From: Bifidobacteriaceae bacterium
GTDB taxonomy: Bacteria > Actinomycetota > Actinomycetes > Actinomycetales > WQXJ01
DNA length: 14,679 nt
Assembly (NCBI GenBank): GCA_031266115.1
Contig: JAISBQ010000302.1
Coordinates: 1-14,679, forward strand
Direction of reading: 5' to 3'
The notes under the pieces were generated by a model. The model searched no databases. It was not told the origin of the DNA and saw only the letters and a list, made by a program, of their open reading frames with translations. The position numbers and the translations under genes are program-made. Of the stretch, positions 1 through 7,615 are shown piece after piece (position 1 is the stretch's first letter; each line of letters starts with the position of its first letter).

Positions 1-1653
1 ACCCCCGGCGACGCCCGCGGCCACGAGGCGCTGGTCACCGTCCGCGACCTGCATGTCACGTTTCCCCGCCGGCCACGCGACATTCATGCTGTCGCCGGTC
101 TGAACATGACCATTCGGCCCGGTGAGGCGGTCGGCATCGTCGGGGAATCGGGATCGGGCAAGTCTGTCACTGTGCGCTCCCTGTTGGGCCTGGCCGGGCG
201 GGGCGCCATCGTCGAGGCAGACACCATGGAGGTGTTCGGCCGCGACGCCATGGCGCTTCCCGAACGCAGATGGCGTTCCATCCGCGGCGGACGGATCGGG
301 CTGGTCCTCCAAGACGCTCTGGTCTCGCTGGACCCGATGCGCACGGTGGGGCGGGAAGTCGACGAGGCTCTGCGGCTTCATACCACCGCCACGCGCCGCG
401 ATCGCGCGAGACGCGTGGTGGAACTGCTCGCCGAGGTCGGCATGCCAAACCCCGAGTATTGCGCGCGGCGCCATCCCCACGAACTGTCAGGGGGGCTGCG
501 CCAGCGGGCGCTGATCGCCTCCGCCATCGCCGGGGAGCCCGACCTGATCGTGGCCGACGAGCCGACCACGGCCCTCGACGTCACGGTCCAAGCCCAAATC
601 CTCGACCTGCTGGCATCGCGCCAGCGCGCCGGAACCGCACTCCTGCTCGTGTCGCACGATCTGGCCGTCGTGGCCGCCATCTGCGAGCGCGTGCTGGTCA
701 TGAAAGGCGGCGCCGTAGTCGAGGCCGGACCGACGCGGGACATTCTCACCGCCCCCGCCACCAGCTATACCCGCACACTGCTCGCGGCCGTCCCCTCTGC
801 GGCCACCCGGGGGCACGCCCTGTCCAGCCTCGAGCGCCGCCCCCTGCCGCAGCGGACCGTGGACCGCGACCGCGTGGTCCTGCGGGCCGATGCGGTCAGT
901 CGCGATTTCACGGCGCCGGGCGAACCCACCTGCCACGCAGTCCGCGAGGTCTCCGCCGAGGTGAGGGCGGGTGAGACACTCGGCATCGTCGGGGAATCCG
1001 GATCCGGGAAGTCGACGCTGGCGCGCATCCTCGCCGGCCTGCTGGAACCCAGTGCCGGCCGGGTCTTGCTCAATGGCCGCCCATGGGCACCACTACCGGA
1101 TCGCGCGCGCCGCGACCGCCGCCGTCTGGTGCAGGTGATCGCCCAGGACCCCCTCTCCTCGTTCGACCCCCGGTACTCGGCGCGCCAAGTCCTGGCCGAA
1201 CCGCTGCGGGGACTGGGGCTCGATCATGCGGAGGTAGGCCGGCGAGTCGATCGGATCGCCAGCCTGGTGGCGCTCACCGATGTGCCTCTCGACGCCTCAC
1301 CGCGCCGCTATTCCGGCGGGGAACGCCAGCGCCTGGCGATTGGCCGCGCGCTGATCGGCGAACCGGCTGTCCTCGTGGCGGACGAACCGGTCTCTGCCCT
1401 CGACGTCTCGGTCCAGGCACAGATCCTGGATCTCTTGGCGATTCTCCGGGCCAAGACCGGCACCTCGGTGGTCTTCATCTCCCACGACCTCGGGGTGGTC
1501 CACCACCTCGCCGACCGCGTGATTGTCATGAAAGACGGGTGGGCGGTCGAGACGGGGCCAGCAGACCAGGTCTTCGACCGCCCGCGCCACCCCTACACCC
1601 GCGAGCTCCTCGCCGCGGTGCCGAAGCTGCCCCTCGCCGTCGCGTGTCCGTGA
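1..1653 (+). CDS. Peptide-type ABC transporter ATP-binding protein, two ATPase domains fused (5'-truncated by window edge)
   Basis: Energises import of a solute, probably a peptide or similar, by ATP hydrolysis on the inner face of the membrane. The frame is open from base 1. Residues before the ATG at 106 (ALVTVRDLHVTF, then HAVAGLNM) are the usual first strands of an ABC ATPase, so the true start lies left of the window and 106 is internal. Two complete nucleotide-binding domains are visible. The first has Walker A GESGSGKS, signature LSGGLRQR, Walker B LIVADEPTTALD and H-loop LLVSHD. The second has Walker A GESGSGKST, signature YSGGERQR, Walker B VLVADEPVSALD and H-loop FISHD. This is a DppD-DppF-like fusion, common in actinobacteria. 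The binding protein follows 50 bases downstream on the same strand; permease genes are expected upstream, outside the window. Substrate cannot be told from sequence. Confidence 0.95.
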   Translation, partial: TPGDARGHEALVTVRDLHVTFPRRPRDIHAVAGLNMTIRPGEAVGIVGESGSGKSVTVRSLLGLAGRGAIVEADTMEVFGRDAMALPERRWRSIRGGRIGLVLQDALVSLDPMRTVGREVDEALRLHTTATRRDRARRVVELLAEVGMPNPEYCARRHPHELSGGLRQRALIASAIAGEPDLIVADEPTTALDVTVQAQILDLLASRQRAGTALLLVSHDLAVVAAICERVLVMKGGAVVEAGPTRDILTAPATSYTRTLLAAVPSAATRGHALSSLERRPLPQRTVDRDRVVLRADAVSRDFTAPGEPTCHAVREVSAEVRAGETLGIVGESGSGKSTLARILAGLLEPSAGRVLLNGRPWAPLPDRARRDRRRLVQVIAQDPLSSFDPRYSARQVLAEPLRGLGLDHAEVGRRVDRIASLVALTDVPLDASPRRYSGGERQRLAIGRALIGEPAVLVADEPVSALDVSVQAQILDLLAILRAKTGTSVVFISHDLGVVHHLADRVIVMKDGWAVETGPADQVFDRPRHPYTRELLAAVPKLPLAVACP

Positions 1654-1703
1654 GTCCCCCATCCCTCCCAGCCCCACCCGTGTCTCCACGAAAGGAATGA
1701 CCC

Positions 1704-3359
1704 GTGTCCCCACTCGCCCATCGCTCCCGGTACCCGCAGGCTGCCGCTCTCGGAGTGTCTATCGCCCTCGCCATCGCCGCGTGCTCCGGACCTGCCGCCG
1801 ATGACGCTCCCGACTCCTCGCCGGCGGCGGCGGATTTCTCGTGGGGGGTTGAAACCGAACCGGCGAGTTTCAACCCGTTCATCAACTCTCAGGATGCTGC
1901 CACACCGATCCTGAGGAACCTGTTCGATTCCTATCTCTTTCACGATGCCGACGGCGACTATCATCCCTGGCTCGCCGAATCGTTTGACATCTCCGACGAT
2001 TCCACCACCATCACCGTGACGCTGCGCGAGGGCATCACTTTCTCCGACGGCGAAGTGCTCGACGCCGATGCCGCCGTGCTCAATTTCACCAAGACCCAAG
2101 ACCCAGCCATCGTCGAATCGACAAACTGGGCGGTCAATCTCGATCGGGTGGAGAAGGTCGACGACTACACCTTCGCCATCGTCCTCACCGAACCCGATGT
2201 GCGGATTCTGGAACGCCTGTCCTCGCTGTCGGGTTCGCCGATCTCCCCGAAGGACTTCGATACCGACCTCGACGAGTTGAAGTTCGGTATCGGTGTCCAT
2301 GGAACCGGGCCGTTCACGGTCAGCCAATATGACAAGGGTGAACAACTGGTCCTTACCGCTCGCGAAGACTACCTGTGGGCGCCGGAGACGTTGACCGGAC
2401 GCAACGGTCCGGCCCATGTCACCAATCTCACGTTCCGTTTCCTAGCCGAGGCCTCGACCCGGTCCGGCGCCCTGCAATCTGGGCAGGTCGACGCGATCGA
2501 CTCGGTGCCCAGCCAGGACGTCTCGGTGTTCTCAGACGCGAGCGCGTATAGCTACGCGATCAGGCAGAATGCCGGAACTCCGTACACCCTGTTCTTCAAC
2601 GTGTCGCGCCCGCCGTTCGACGATGTCCGGGTGCGCCGCGCGATCCAGAAGGCGATCGACCTGGATGCCATTGTCGAGGCGGTGTACAACGGTCAGGCCG
2701 CCGCCGCCAAGTCCCCCATCAGCCCGGTCACGCCGTTCTACGATCCGGCCATCGAGTCCTATCTCACCCCGGACGCCGACGAGGCGGCCGCGCTGCTCGA
2801 TGAGGCCGGATGGACCGGGCGCGACGACGAGGGCTACCGGACCAACGCGGCGGGCGAACGTCTCGCCATCCCCCTGGTCTCCAATTCGCGGTTTGTCCGC
2901 GATTCGCGCGACATCCTCACCCAGGCGATCGCCGACGCCGTCAAGCAGGCACTGGATGTCGACTATACCTGGCAATCGGTCGATTCGGGGACATGGACCG
3001 AGCGTAGAGAGGCCAACGACTATGTCGCTTGGGACAATTCGCTTAACTCTGGCGACGTCGCCTCTGCCCTCGCGGTCCAATACAATTCCGATCCAGCTAT
3101 CGGGTTCATCAACCTCGGCCAGATCGACGATCCGACGGTCGATGACCTGCTCGCGGCCGGCCAACAGAACTTCGATCTCGACGCCCGGCGCGCCGCATAC
3201 ACCGAATTCCAGCACTATGTCCTGGAAGAGCAGGCCTATGTCCTGCCGTTGTATGTGCTGCGCAACTCCTATGCCAGTACGCCTGATGTCACGGGCTTCC
3301 TGTTCGATCCGGCCACGGGCAACAACTGGAGTTCCTACAACATCACCAAGCCAGCCTAA
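1704..3359 (+). CDS. ABC transporter substrate-binding lipoprotein, family 5 (SBP_bac_5)
   Basis: Extracellular solute receptor for the importer encoded just upstream. A 551-residue protein starting at GTG 1704, with AAAGGA at 1691-1696 as ribosome binding site seven bases before it. The N-terminus is a lipoprotein signal: a hydrophobic stretch (about residues 13-26) ending in the lipobox IAAC, so Cys27 would be lipidated and anchored to the outer face of the membrane. The rest reads as family 5: FSWGVETEPASFNPF near the start, then a typical DVRVRRAIQKAIDLDAIV segment and a C-terminal lobe ending near residue 551. Length is normal for peptide and nickel binding proteins. It is followed by 77 bases and then the GST-like gene. 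The ligand (peptide, metal complex, opine or other) is not predictable here. Confidence 0.93.
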   Translation: MSPLAHRSRYPQAAALGVSIALAIAACSGPAADDAPDSSPAAADFSWGVETEPASFNPFINSQDAATPILRNLFDSYLFHDADGDYHPWLAESFDISDDSTTITVTLREGITFSDGEVLDADAAVLNFTKTQDPAIVESTNWAVNLDRVEKVDDYTFAIVLTEPDVRILERLSSLSGSPISPKDFDTDLDELKFGIGVHGTGPFTVSQYDKGEQLVLTAREDYLWAPETLTGRNGPAHVTNLTFRFLAEASTRSGALQSGQVDAIDSVPSQDVSVFSDASAYSYAIRQNAGTPYTLFFNVSRPPFDDVRVRRAIQKAIDLDAIVEAVYNGQAAAAKSPISPVTPFYDPAIESYLTPDADEAAALLDEAGWTGRDDEGYRTNAAGERLAIPLVSNSRFVRDSRDILTQAIADAVKQALDVDYTWQSVDSGTWTERREANDYVAWDNSLNSGDVASALAVQYNSDPAIGFINLGQIDDPTVDDLLAAGQQNFDLDARRAAYTEFQHYVLEEQAYVLPLYVLRNSYASTPDVTGFLFDPATGNNWSSYNITKPA

Positions 3360-3376
3360 TTGAGAACTGTCTTGAC

Positions 3377-3399
3377 ATGCGGAGCCCAGGCTCCGGCAT
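3377..3399 (+). terminator. Hairpin between binding-protein gene and GST-like gene
   Basis: CGGAGCC at 3380-3386 and GGCTCCG at 3389-3395 are perfect inverted repeats. With one bulged base the stem extends to ATGC/GCAT at 3377-3380 and 3396-3399. There is no T-run after it, so it could be an attenuating or mRNA-processing hairpin inside an operon rather than a true terminator. Confidence 0.3.
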
Positions 3400-3436
3400 C
3401 GTCCACCTCCTACCTATCACCTGAGAAGGGATCATC

Positions 3437-4531
3437 ATGACTATCACTGCTGATATCGAATACGACCTGCGTCACGCCCCGTCCGCGGCGCCGCCCGCGA
3501 AAGGTCTCCCGCATCGCGAACTGGGCGACGATGGCGCGTTCATCCGCCAAGGGAACTGGTTCCGCACGCGTTTCGGCCCCGGGCAGGGCCAAGCGCCGGT
3601 GGAGCCGGGACGCTATTTCATCCTGGGGTCGCTGGGGTGCGGGTGGGCTCGGCGCCAGAACATCCTGCTGCGCCTGCTTGGGCTGTCCGACGCCGTGCCG
3701 TTCTACCTGCTGACCGGCAAGGACACCAAGGGATGGGTCATTGCCGAGCACGGCAACGACCTGCGTGCCCGCTTCGGGTTCGACCACCTGGATGGGTTCT
3801 ACACCCTCACCGATCCGGGCTTTCAGGGACGAGCGACCTCGCCGTCGGTGATCGACGGCCAGACCGGTCAGGTGGTCTCGAACGACTACCACGTGATGCC
3901 CCAGGATTGGGAGGTCGCGTGGCGGGAGCACCATGCCCCCGGAGCGCCGGACCTGTACCCCGAAGCGCTTCGGCCGGCGATTGACCTGCTCAACCAGCAG
4001 ATCTTCGACGATGTCAACAACGGCACCTACAAGGTGATCTTCGCGCGCAGCCAGGCAGCCGCGCGAGCGGCATTCGACGTGTTCTATGCCCGGTTGGGTG
4101 ATTACAACACCCGGTTGGCCACCCGGCGGTACCTGTTTGGCGCGACGCCCACCGATTCCGACGTTCGCCTCTTCCAGACCCTGTCGAGCTTCGAACGGGC
4201 CTACCGCCCAGCGCTGGCCGCCATCTTCGGAGAGTCCGAGACCAAGCAAGTGTGGGACTTCCCCCACCTGTGGGGGTACGCCCGTGACCTGTTCGCCCAA
4301 GGGTTCGCCGACCCCCTGGAGCAGTACGTCCTCGGGTTGCTGCCGGGGCCGAGCGGGGAGTACCTCAGCGGGAAGGGGTTCGCGCCTGCGGGCTACCGGT
4401 TGCGCCCAGGGGCCGAATCCCTCGCCGCGTGGCAGGAGCCAGCGGTGGACCGGGCGAGACTGGGCGGCTCACCGGTGTACTCAGGACCAGGCGGAGGTGG
4501 CTCGGACATCCACTGGAAGTTCGGTGCTTAG
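3437..4531 (+). CDS. Xi-class glutathione-S-transferase-like protein (glutathionyl-hydroquinone reductase family, YqjG/ECM4-like)
   Basis: A 364-residue cytoplasmic protein; ATG 3437 is preceded by AGAAGGG at 3424-3430. The fold is a thioredoxin-like N-terminal domain (about residues 55-140) and an all-helical C-terminal GST domain. Family marks: SLGCGWARR aligns with the usual SLACPWAHR, putting the catalytic Cys at residue 68; FQGRAT; DDVNNGTYKVIFARSQ (usual NNGVYKAGFA); RYLFGATPTDSDVRLFQTL; and FPHLWGYARDL. Members reduce glutathionyl-hydroquinones and related conjugates. Actinobacteria mostly use mycothiol, so the thiol partner here is uncertain. Oddities: Gly replaces the Pro after the catalytic Cys, and the usual SNES motif reads SNDY. 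It lies 77 bases after the binding-protein gene on the same strand, so co-transcription with the importer is likely. Family is sure; substrate is not. Confidence 0.88.
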   Translation: MTITADIEYDLRHAPSAAPPAKGLPHRELGDDGAFIRQGNWFRTRFGPGQGQAPVEPGRYFILGSLGCGWARRQNILLRLLGLSDAVPFYLLTGKDTKGWVIAEHGNDLRARFGFDHLDGFYTLTDPGFQGRATSPSVIDGQTGQVVSNDYHVMPQDWEVAWREHHAPGAPDLYPEALRPAIDLLNQQIFDDVNNGTYKVIFARSQAAARAAFDVFYARLGDYNTRLATRRYLFGATPTDSDVRLFQTLSSFERAYRPALAAIFGESETKQVWDFPHLWGYARDLFAQGFADPLEQYVLGLLPGPSGEYLSGKGFAPAGYRLRPGAESLAAWQEPAVDRARLGGSPVYSGPGGGGSDIHWKFGA

Positions 4532-4534
4532 TGG

Positions 4535-4978
4535 TCAGGGTCCCATAAGGTCGATGGGCACCACGAAGACTCCGTCGTCGCGCTGATGGGCGAAGCTCCC
4601 TGTACCCACCACGACCACGAGAGCGCAGGGAGGTGGTTCGCCGGCCGCCACCATCTTGTTTCGGAGCGCGACCAGCGATGCTGCGCCGGCGTCCTCGTGG
4701 TGGGGGCCGAGGTTGATTTCCACTCCGATCCAACGCCCGGAGCGGTCCTGAACGATCGCGTCCACTTCAAGCTCGGCCTGATCGCGGTAATGCCAGACGG
4801 TCGCGCCGCTGGCGGCGGCGTAGATGCTCAGGTCGCGCAGGCATAGGTTCTCGAAAACAAGACCGAAGGCTCTTCTGTCCGCAGCCAACGTTTCCGGGCC
4901 GGCCTGCTCAGCAAGGCGCCTGTTCGTGCAATACCGGAAGTATAGTTCCGACATTGCTGGAAGTGGACGCGTCACCAC
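4535..4978 (-). pseudogene. C-terminal remnant of a DUF4143-type ATPase
   Basis: The translated 147 residues match only the C-terminal part of the AAA_14/DUF4143 family. Seen are FGLVFENLCLRDLSIYA, VWHYRDQAELEVDAIV and a tail GTGSFAHQRDDGVFVVPIDL typical of the family end. Full members are around 400 residues, with a Walker-type ATPase domain first; none of that is present upstream, where the toxin gene lies. The first ~20 residues do not look like the family, so homology breaks near 4920. The PD-(D/E)XK-like triad reads E71, D73, E87, but the following Lys is Asn (VEIN instead of VEVK). The stop is only three bases from the end of the convergent GST-like gene. Probably a dead fragment; a short expressed protein is possible but unsupported. 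Confidence 0.75.
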
Positions 4979-5103
4979 GACCGTCCCGGAAGGCGCCGAT
5001 GGCGCTTGAGGTGGCTGTTGCGCAGGTCGAGTGGCGTGGTCGTCGTGGACGGCGCTTGCGCTGGGACCTGGCGGGCGGCGGCGCGGACGGAGCGGTTCTG
5101 GCC

Positions 5104-5496
5104 TCAGTGTTCGGCGCAGGCCGGGTGGAGCACGCCGAGCCGCAGTGCCACTGTCGCGAGCTTGACGTCGAAGGTGGCGAGCGGGGCGCCGGTGTGGATG
5201 GCCGTCGCGAGCGCGCAGACGTGGGGCATTGTGAGGCCGTGGCGCGCGCGGAGCCGCGCCAGGTCGAGCGGTTCGTCCGCGCCCAAGTCGGCGACACTAA
5301 CGCCGATGGCGGCCAGGTCGGCTGCGACGGCGTCCTCGCGGTCGTGGCGGGCCGGGGCCACGAGGACCTCGGCGAGCGTGACCGCGTGGACCAGCAACGG
5401 TCCCGTAGCGTCCGCGAGCAGGGCCGTCGCGGCGGCGTGGTGGAGATCGTTGGGTTCCAAGAGTCCGATCAGCGGGCTGGCGTCGAGCGCAATCAT
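5104..5496 (-). CDS. PIN-domain toxin, VapC-like
   Basis: A 130-residue predicted ribonuclease toxin of the PIN fold. Acidic residues seen: Asp5 in MIALDASPLIGLL, Glu43 in VTLAEVLVAP and Asp110 in LATFDVKLA. The third acid expected in the motif before ALATA is missing: the sequence is TMPHVCALATAI, with His92 where Asp is usual, so nuclease activity may be altered or lost. The start codon overlaps the antitoxin stop (ATGA at 5493-5496), the translational coupling typical of vapBC operons. A decayed second copy lies at 11058-11365. Typical family length is 125-140 residues, so this copy is full length. Toxin identity is firm at the fold level; RNA target unknown. Confidence 0.88.
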   Translation of the reverse strand: MIALDASPLIGLLEPNDLHHAAATALLADATGPLLVHAVTLAEVLVAPARHDREDAVAADLAAIGVSVADLGADEPLDLARLRARHGLTMPHVCALATAIHTGAPLATFDVKLATVALRLGVLHPACAEH

Positions 5497-5756
5497 TCGG
5501 GCCAGTCTTTCCGCAGCTCGTCAAGGTAATCCGGGCTATAGAGCCCGGGGTACCGGCCGGCCAGGGCTTCAACCCGCCGCCGGTGCTCCGCGGCCCCTTG
5601 GGCCCGATCGCGTCCCAGGGAATCGGCTCCTTCCTCGATCAGCCGGACCAGGAGCCGCTGCGGCGTCAGGCCTGGCCAGCGTTCGCCCGCCAGATCCAGA
5701 GCTCGGCGAATGGGTTCGGTGTGGGTCACCTGAGTGCGAGGCAGGATTGTCGGCAT
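5493..5756 (-). CDS. Antitoxin of the PIN toxin pair (VapB-like)
   Basis: An 87-residue protein, MPTILPRTQVTHTEPIRRAL..., directly before the toxin and sharing four bases with it. Residues 8-48 (TQVTHTEPIRRALDLAGERW, then LTPQRLLVRLIEEGADSL) look like a short strand followed by two helices, consistent with a ribbon-helix-helix-type DNA-binding N-terminus. The acidic and aromatic C-terminus (YSPDYLDELRKDWPE) would be the toxin-neutralising tail. The frame stays open for another 270 codons upstream, but that extension is low-complexity antisense of the next gene, so ATG 5756 is the sensible start; AGGAG touches it with no spacer. Role follows from position and overlap; the antitoxin family is inferred. 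Confidence 0.75.
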   Translation of the reverse strand: MPTILPRTQVTHTEPIRRALDLAGERWPGLTPQRLLVRLIEEGADSLGRDRAQGAAEHRRRVEALAGRYPGLYSPDYLDELRKDWPE

Positions 5757-5768
5757 CTCCTGAGTGTA
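5757..5768 (-). promoter_or_regulatory. Candidate leaderless -10 for the antitoxin-toxin operon
   Basis: Read on the minus strand, TACACT (5763-5768) is followed by six bases and then the ATG. That is the spacing of actinobacterial leaderless promoters, where transcription starts at the A of ATG. No convincing -35 hexamer is visible. The AGGAG next to the ATG is too close to act as a normal ribosome binding site. Confidence 0.4.
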
Positions 5769-5938
5769 CCACCGGAGGCTGCGTGGGACACCAGGCGCAC
5801 GGTTCGCGGCAGGCCTGACAGGCGAGGCCGGCACCGTGCTGGTCGGGGAGACCGATGAGGCACAAGTCCCCGTGTCAACGCTGCGTGAATACTGACCCCC
5901 TTCGGTGGGGTGGTTGTTGTGGTGTGGTGCCGCGTCCG
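5757..5938. other. Gap between antitoxin and Ig-like gene; hairpin and possible IS-end relic
   Basis: No convincing gene. ACCCCC (5895-5900) and GGGGT (5907-5911) enclose TTCGGT, a stable UUCG-type hairpin that lies downstream of the Ig-like gene on the minus strand and could end its transcript, though without a T-run. The stretch beginning TGTCAACG at 5873 and running through ACTGACCCCC resembles terminal repeats of some IS21-family elements. That likeness is from memory, and no IS21 gene is present here. Confidence 0.3.
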
Positions 5939-6670
5939 CTATCGCGCGCGGACGGTGAAGGGTTTCGCTGTCGCATCTTGGACCTTTCCCGTGGCATCCA
6001 CGTAGGAGACGGTCACCGTGTGTCTGCCCTTGGCCAACTGGGGAAGTTTGATCTGGATAGAGCCTTTGGCCGAAGGATCCAAGGTCTTGGTCAGCGCGTG
6101 GGTGCCATCGACGGCGACACGAATCTTGCCCGCAGGCTTGGGAACGCCATCGGCCTTGACCTTCACCGAGACCTCGAGACGGGTGTCGGTGCTCACGGAC
6201 GATGCCGCAGGTTTGGCCGTCGCTGTCCCGATCGCCTTGACCACCACGGGAGGCGTGTACCCAAAGATTGGTGGACAGGGCAGAGTCCTTCCCTCGGGTG
6301 GGAGCTCCCGGAGGATCACGACCTGAACGATCTGTTGGCCGAGATGACGCTTGCGCACAGTGAACTTGGCGTTCTGGTATTGATGCCCGTCGATGAGCAG
6401 GATCGCTTCGCCGGTATAGAAGCGGCCACCATCTGGTGTCGTGATTTCCCTCGGTAGTGGTGGGAAAGCCACAAGGACGGTTCCAGGGGAGACCTCGCCT
6501 GACGGCGCTAGGGGCGCCATACTGCGAGTGCCGGAAACATTGGGACAGAGCATCCACTCGTCGTCGCTGTCGGCGGCGCTAGCGCTTGAGGCAGTGGCCG
6601 TGGCCACGGCCATCACCGCAACGACGGAAACGACCAGACGGACGAATGGGCTGGTGGTGGATAGTGTCAT
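5939..6670 (-). CDS. Secreted protein with C-terminal bacterial Ig-like domain (copy A)
   Basis: 243 residues. Residues 1-33 are a clean Sec signal peptide (VRLVVSVVAVMAVATA, then SSASA before AD). Residues 34-135 form an unrecognised, probably beta-rich domain (TPDGGRF, AKFTVRKRHLGQQIVQVVIL) with Cys42 and Cys132. Residues about 150-243 read as a bacterial Ig-like domain of the Big_3-type (PKPAGKIRVAVDG, LPQLAKGRHTVTVSYVDATG). ATG 6670 has AGGAG eight bases upstream and matches the conserved start of copy B. An in-frame ATG at 6802 with GAGGAGG six bases before it would add 44 residues ahead of the signal peptide, which is less likely. The two Cys are kept in copy B, suggesting a disulfide. 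Exported; function unknown, perhaps adhesion or partner to the neighbouring protease. Confidence 0.82.
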   Translation of the reverse strand: MTLSTTSPFVRLVVSVVAVMAVATATASSASAADSDDEWMLCPNVSGTRSMAPLAPSGEVSPGTVLVAFPPLPREITTPDGGRFYTGEAILLIDGHQYQNAKFTVRKRHLGQQIVQVVILRELPPEGRTLPCPPIFGYTPPVVVKAIGTATAKPAASSVSTDTRLEVSVKVKADGVPKPAGKIRVAVDGTHALTKTLDPSAKGSIQIKLPQLAKGRHTVTVSYVDATGKVQDATAKPFTVRAR

Positions 6671-6880
6671 AGAGGACGCTCCTCGGATCGGAGGTGGTGA
6701 CAGAACAGTGTGGGATCGACGAGGTGGTTGATCCAAGGGGTGTGGTGGCGTGTTGAAGTGGCATGGAGTGCTGAAGTGGCGAGGTTGGGTGAGGTAGCTC
6801 ATGTGATCCTCCTCGGGGTCCTTCTCCATACGGGGAACGCAGCAGAGAATTCTCGTGCGGTCCGAACCGTAGCACGTGCG
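6671..6880 (-). promoter_or_regulatory. Leader region of Ig-like copy A
   Basis: Bases 6671-6723 are conserved with the leader of copy B and carry the ribosome binding site. Further upstream a second strong site, GAGGAGG, precedes ATG 6802, in frame with the main gene. An 18-base near-repeat (GTGTTGAAGTGGC and GTGCTGAAGTGGC cores) occupies 6745-6780. No clear -10/-35 pair was found. Confidence 0.35.
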
Positions 6881-7615
6881 CTATCGCGCGCGGATGGTGA
6901 AGGGTTTCGTTGTCGTGTCTTGGACCTTTCCGGTGGCATCCATGTAGGAGACGGTCACCTTGTGCTTGCCCTTCGTCAGGCGGGGGAGTTTGATCTGGAT
7001 GGAGCCTTTGGCTGAGGGGTTGAGGGCCTTGGTCAGCGCGTGGCTGCCATCGACTGCGACGCTGATCTTGCCCGCAGGCTTGGGAACACCGCGCGCTTTG
7101 ACCTTCACCGAGACCGGCAGACGAGTGTCAGTGCTCACGGACGATGCCGCAGGCCTTGCCGTCACTGTCCCGACCGCTTTGACCACCACGGGAGGTGTAT
7201 AGCCAAAGATCGATGGGCAGGCTAGGGTGCTTCCCTCTTGTGGGTAATTCCGGAGGATCACGAGCTGAACGATCTGTTGACCAAGATGACGCTGACGCAC
7301 AGTGAACTTGGCGCCCGAATATGGACTCCCATTGACAAAAAAGACCACGCCACCGTTAAGGAAGCGGCCACCATCTGGTGTCGTGACTTCTCGCGATTGT
7401 GGATCGGTTCCCACAAGGACGGTTCCAGGGGGGACTTCGTCTGACGACGCTAAGGGCGGCATGGAGCGAATGTCGTAGAAATCTAGACAAACAATCGTTT
7501 CATCGTCGCCGTCGGCGGCGCTAGCGCTCGAGGAAGTGACCGCGGCCACAGCCATCACCGTAACGGCAACGGAAACGACCAGGCGAGCCAATGGTCTAGT
7601 AGTGGATAGTGTCAT
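6881..7615 (-). CDS. Secreted protein with C-terminal bacterial Ig-like domain (copy B)
   Basis: 244-residue paralogue of copy A. Signal peptide residues 1-34 (ARLVVSVAVTVMAVAAV, then SSSASA before AD). N-terminal domain about 35-136 with Cys43 and Cys133. Ig-like domain about 150-244 (PKPAGKISVAVDG, LPRLTKGKHKVTVSYMDATG). Start ATG 7615 is set by the conserved MTLSTT start and an AGGAG eight bases upstream. By eye, the last ~108 residues are about 84% identical to copy A, while the mature N-terminal ~100 residues are only about 60% identical, with changes clustered in residues 39-48 and 88-101. The protease gene ends 163 bases upstream on the same strand. Exported protein of unknown function. 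Confidence 0.82.
   Translation of the reverse strand: MTLSTTRPLARLVVSVAVTVMAVAAVTSSSASAADGDDETIVCLDFYDIRSMPPLASSDEVPPGTVLVGTDPQSREVTTPDGGRFLNGGVVFFVNGSPYSGAKFTVRQRHLGQQIVQLVILRNYPQEGSTLACPSIFGYTPPVVVKAVGTVTARPAASSVSTDTRLPVSVKVKARGVPKPAGKISVAVDGSHALTKALNPSAKGSIQIKLPRLTKGKHKVTVSYMDATGKVQDTTTKPFTIRAR

Noticed and set aside
3372..3377. TTGACA as a -35 box for the GST-like gene
   Set aside because: No -10 hexamer at 16-18 bases; the space is filled by the hairpin.
4954..5818. Long plus-strand open frames opposite the toxin-antitoxin genes
   Set aside because: Arg/Ala/Gly-rich translations without family features; antisense shadows of well-supported minus-strand genes.
5757..6557. Long upstream extension of the antitoxin frame
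   Set aside because: Lies antisense or out of frame to the Ig-like gene, is low in family-like content, and a good ATG at 5756 exists at the antitoxin-like N-terminus.
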